From positions 1 to 5,728 of the forward strand of contig URMK01000127.1 in NCBI GenBank assembly GCA_900548905.1: a stretch of 5,728 nucleotides of DNA. Reading direction: 5' to 3'. Positions within the stretch are counted from its first letter, which is position 1. Each line of letters begins with the position of its first letter. A program made the position numbers and the translations under genes. The notes under the pieces are model-generated. The model made no database searches. It was given only the letters and a program-made list of their open reading frames with translations, and had not been told where the DNA came from. Positions 4,362 through 5,728 of this stretch are shown piece after piece. The DNA comes from an uncultured Lachnospiraceae bacterium (GTDB lineage Bacteria; Bacillota; Clostridia; Lachnospirales; Lachnospiraceae).

Positions 4362-5552
4362 ATGGAAAGAAAAGTAGGAACCATATCAAGAGGAATCCGT
4401 TGTCCTATCATCCGCGAAGGGGATAATCTGGCTGACATCGTGGTAACCAGTGTGCTGGAGGCGGCGGAAAGTGAAGGATTTGAACTGAGAGACAGGGATG
4501 TGATTTCCGTTACGGAATCTATCGTCGCAAGGGCACAGGGAAATTATGCACCCGTTACAGCAATCGCAAAGGATGTGAAGGATAAGCTGGGCGGAGACAC
4601 CATAGGCGTTATTTTCCCTATTCTTTCCAGAAACCGTTTTGCCATCTGCCTGCGCGGCATTGCCATGGGGGCGAAGAAGGTGGTGCTGATGCTGAGCTAT
4701 CCCAGCGATGAGGTGGGAAATGAACTGGTTTCCCTGGATCAGCTGGACGCGGCGGGAGTGAACCCTTACAGTGATGTGCTGACACTGGAAAAATACAGGG
4801 AGCTGTTCGGTGAGAATAAGCATCCTTTTACCGGTGTGGACTATGTGGCCTATTACAGCGACTTAATCCGGGAATCCGGTGCGGAAGTGGAAGTGATTTT
4901 TGCGAATAACCCGAGAGAAATCTTGCATTATACAAAGAATGTGCTCACCTGTGATATCCACAGCAGGGCACGTACCAAGCGGATACTGAAGGAGAGCGGC
5001 GCACAGGCGGTATGCGGCCTGGACGATATCCTTAACGAATCCGTGGACGGAAGCGGCTGCAATGAGAAATACGGCCTGCTTGGTTCCAATAAATCCACAG
5101 AGGACACCATTAAGCTGTTCCCCAGGGATTGTACGGAGCTGGTGTTGGATATCCAGGCCCAGATTCTGGCTAAGACCGGTAAACATGTGGAAGTTATGGT
5201 ATACGGCGACGGTGCTTTCAAGGATCCGGTAGGAAAGATCTGGGAGCTGGCCGACCCCTGTGTTGCTGTGGCAAATACGGAAGGGCTGGAAGGAACCCCT
5301 AACGAAGTGAAGCTGAAATACCTGGCGGACAATGATTTCAAGGAGCTGTCCGGCGAGGCGTTAAAGGAAGCGATTTCCTCCAGAATCAAAGGAAAGAAGG
5401 ATAATCTGGTGGGAGATATGGCGTCCCAGGGAACGACACCCAGAAGGCTTACGGATTTAATCGGATCGCTGTGCGATTTGACCAGCGGATCCGGTGATAA
5501 GGGGACTCCCGTTATTCTGGTGCAGGGATATTTTGATAACTTCACGGATTAA
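4362..5552 (+). CDS. CofE-like gamma-glutamyl ligase family protein (F420_ligase, COG1478)
   Basis: The 396-residue cytoplasmic protein belongs to the family of CofE, which adds gamma-linked glutamates to coenzyme F420-0 using GTP. The N-terminal signature is clear: CPIIREGDNLADIV (14-27) and RDVISVTESIVARAQG (45-60). Farther on, YGLLGSNKS (237-245), KLFPRDC (251-257) and VEVMVYGDGAFKDPVG (276-291) align with the CofE segments ending in the DTFGRPWR region, although that motif itself is altered. A central stretch (about 105-235) has little likeness to archaeal CofE, and the protein is longer than the roughly 250-residue archaeal enzymes. No F420 genes are in the window, and Clostridia are not known to make F420, so the true substrate is probably another cofactor. 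Nearby thyA and DHFR make folate a plausible choice. As I recall, a Chlamydia COG1478 member replaces FolC. It has its own promoter and terminator. Confidence 0.85.
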   Translation: MERKVGTISRGIRCPIIREGDNLADIVVTSVLEAAESEGFELRDRDVISVTESIVARAQGNYAPVTAIAKDVKDKLGGDTIGVIFPILSRNRFAICLRGIAMGAKKVVLMLSYPSDEVGNELVSLDQLDAAGVNPYSDVLTLEKYRELFGENKHPFTGVDYVAYYSDLIRESGAEVEVIFANNPREILHYTKNVLTCDIHSRARTKRILKESGAQAVCGLDDILNESVDGSGCNEKYGLLGSNKSTEDTIKLFPRDCTELVLDIQAQILAKTGKHVEVMVYGDGAFKDPVGKIWELADPCVAVANTEGLEGTPNEVKLKYLADNDFKELSGEALKEAISSRIKGKKDNLVGDMASQGTTPRRLTDLIGSLCDLTSGSGDKGTPVILVQGYFDNFTD

Positions 5553-5597
5553 TGAAATCTATAATGTGTATTTTCCTTCCTGAGGGATAGGATTCAG

Positions 5598-5637
5598 AAA
5601 GGCGTTGGCTTATTTTTAACAGGCCGGCGCCTTTTTC
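5598..5637 (+). terminator. Intrinsic terminator after the CofE-like gene
   Basis: AGGCGTTGGC (5600-5609) pairs with GCCGGCGCCT (5623-5632) over 10 positions with two G-T pairs, extended by A-T pairs, around a 13-nt loop (5610-5622). It is followed by a T run (5632-5636). It begins 45 bp after the stop codon and ends this single-gene unit. Confidence 0.88.
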
Positions 5638-5651
5638 ATGGAATAAAGTGA

Positions 5652-5686
5652 TGGTAATTCTATATCTTACCAAATCATGAGGTAAG
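5652..5686. repeat. Overlapping inverted repeats at the intron 3' junction
   Basis: TGGTAA (5652-5657) pairs with TTACCA (5667-5672), and CTTACC (5666-5671) pairs with GGTAAG (5681-5686); both have 9-nt loops and share the middle arm. The third arm lies inside intron domain VI, while the first two lie in the 3' exon side. The repeats may mark the integration target or be coincidental. Confidence 0.5.
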
Positions 5687-5728
5687 CAACTCCTTGCGGA
5701 GCCACTCCCTCCCGAACCGTGCGGGCAC
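5677..5728 (-). mobile_element. 3' end of a group II intron (part of domain V and all of domain VI), cut by the window edge
   Basis: Read on the minus strand, 5728-5714 gives a sequence ending GCACGGTTC, the typical 3' strand of the catalytic domain V hairpin. After a 2-nt linker, 5711-5679 folds as domain VI. Its upper stem pairs GTGGCTCC-side bases with GGAGTTGC-side bases around a GCAA tetraloop (5697-5694), and its lower stem pairs GAGG with CCTC. A single unpaired A (5683) sits between the two stems. That A is 7 nt from the end, where the branch-point adenosine belongs, and the intron would end in AT (5678-5677), matching the usual AY. The remaining domains and any reverse transcriptase gene lie beyond 5728. 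The intron is inserted downstream of the CofE-like terminator, opposite to that gene. Class cannot be assigned from this piece. Confidence 0.85.

Noticed and set aside
5533..5565. TTGATA and TATAAT at the end of the CofE-like gene as a promoter
   Set aside because: The spacing is 21 bp and transcription would meet the terminator within about 65 nt; no gene follows.
1..5728. tRNA, rRNA, CRISPR array or insertion sequence with terminal repeats
   Set aside because: No cloverleaf, rRNA-like segment, regularly spaced repeats or transposase was seen; the only mobile-element sequence is the intron end.

Overview
The window is typical of a moderate-GC Clostridia chromosome, probably Lachnospiraceae. 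This is inferred from purine-rich Shine-Dalgarno sites, strong intrinsic terminators, a phi3T/Bacillus-type ThyA, a clostridial-looking DHFR and a CofE-like ligase in a group not known to make coenzyme F420. No species can be named from sequence alone. There are five protein genes, one truncated group II intron end at the right edge, and well-defined expression signals between them.

Layout. Bases 1-217 are a regulatory leader: an extended -10 promoter (73-101), a terminator with a competing hairpin (107-165), and a helix that covers part of the ribosome site (169-210). They precede a beta-CASP metallo-beta-lactamase RNA-processing nuclease (218-1819). The same strand continues with thymidylate synthase thyA (1871-2719) and dihydrofolate reductase (2792-3289). 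No terminator is visible between these three genes, so they probably form one transcription unit. A very strong 18-bp stem terminator (3359-3427) closes it. A secreted lipoprotein gene of unknown function (4034-3426, minus strand) converges on that terminator. The 327-bp divergent region 4035-4361 holds a minus-strand promoter with two 11-bp-phased direct repeats and a plus-strand promoter followed by a dyad. The plus-strand promoter drives a CofE-like gamma-glutamyl ligase (4362-5552), which ends at its own terminator (5598-5637).

The last 52 bases (5677-5728), read on the minus strand, fold as the 3' strand of domain V and the whole of domain VI of a group II intron. Domain VI has a GCAA tetraloop and a bulged branch-point adenosine 7 nt from the 3' end. 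The rest of the intron lies beyond the window.

How the genes work together. ThyA makes dTMP and releases dihydrofolate, which DHFR reduces back to tetrahydrofolate, so that pair is a closed metabolic unit. The CofE-like ligase belongs to a family that adds gamma-linked glutamate. Next to folate genes in a presumably F420-free organism, it is a reasonable candidate for folate or other pterin/cofactor glutamylation, but this is inference. The nuclease probably acts in RNA turnover and is linked here mainly by shared transcription. The least explained items are the two-part leader before the nuclease gene, the CofE-like ligase's substrate, and the repeat-controlled lipoprotein promoter.
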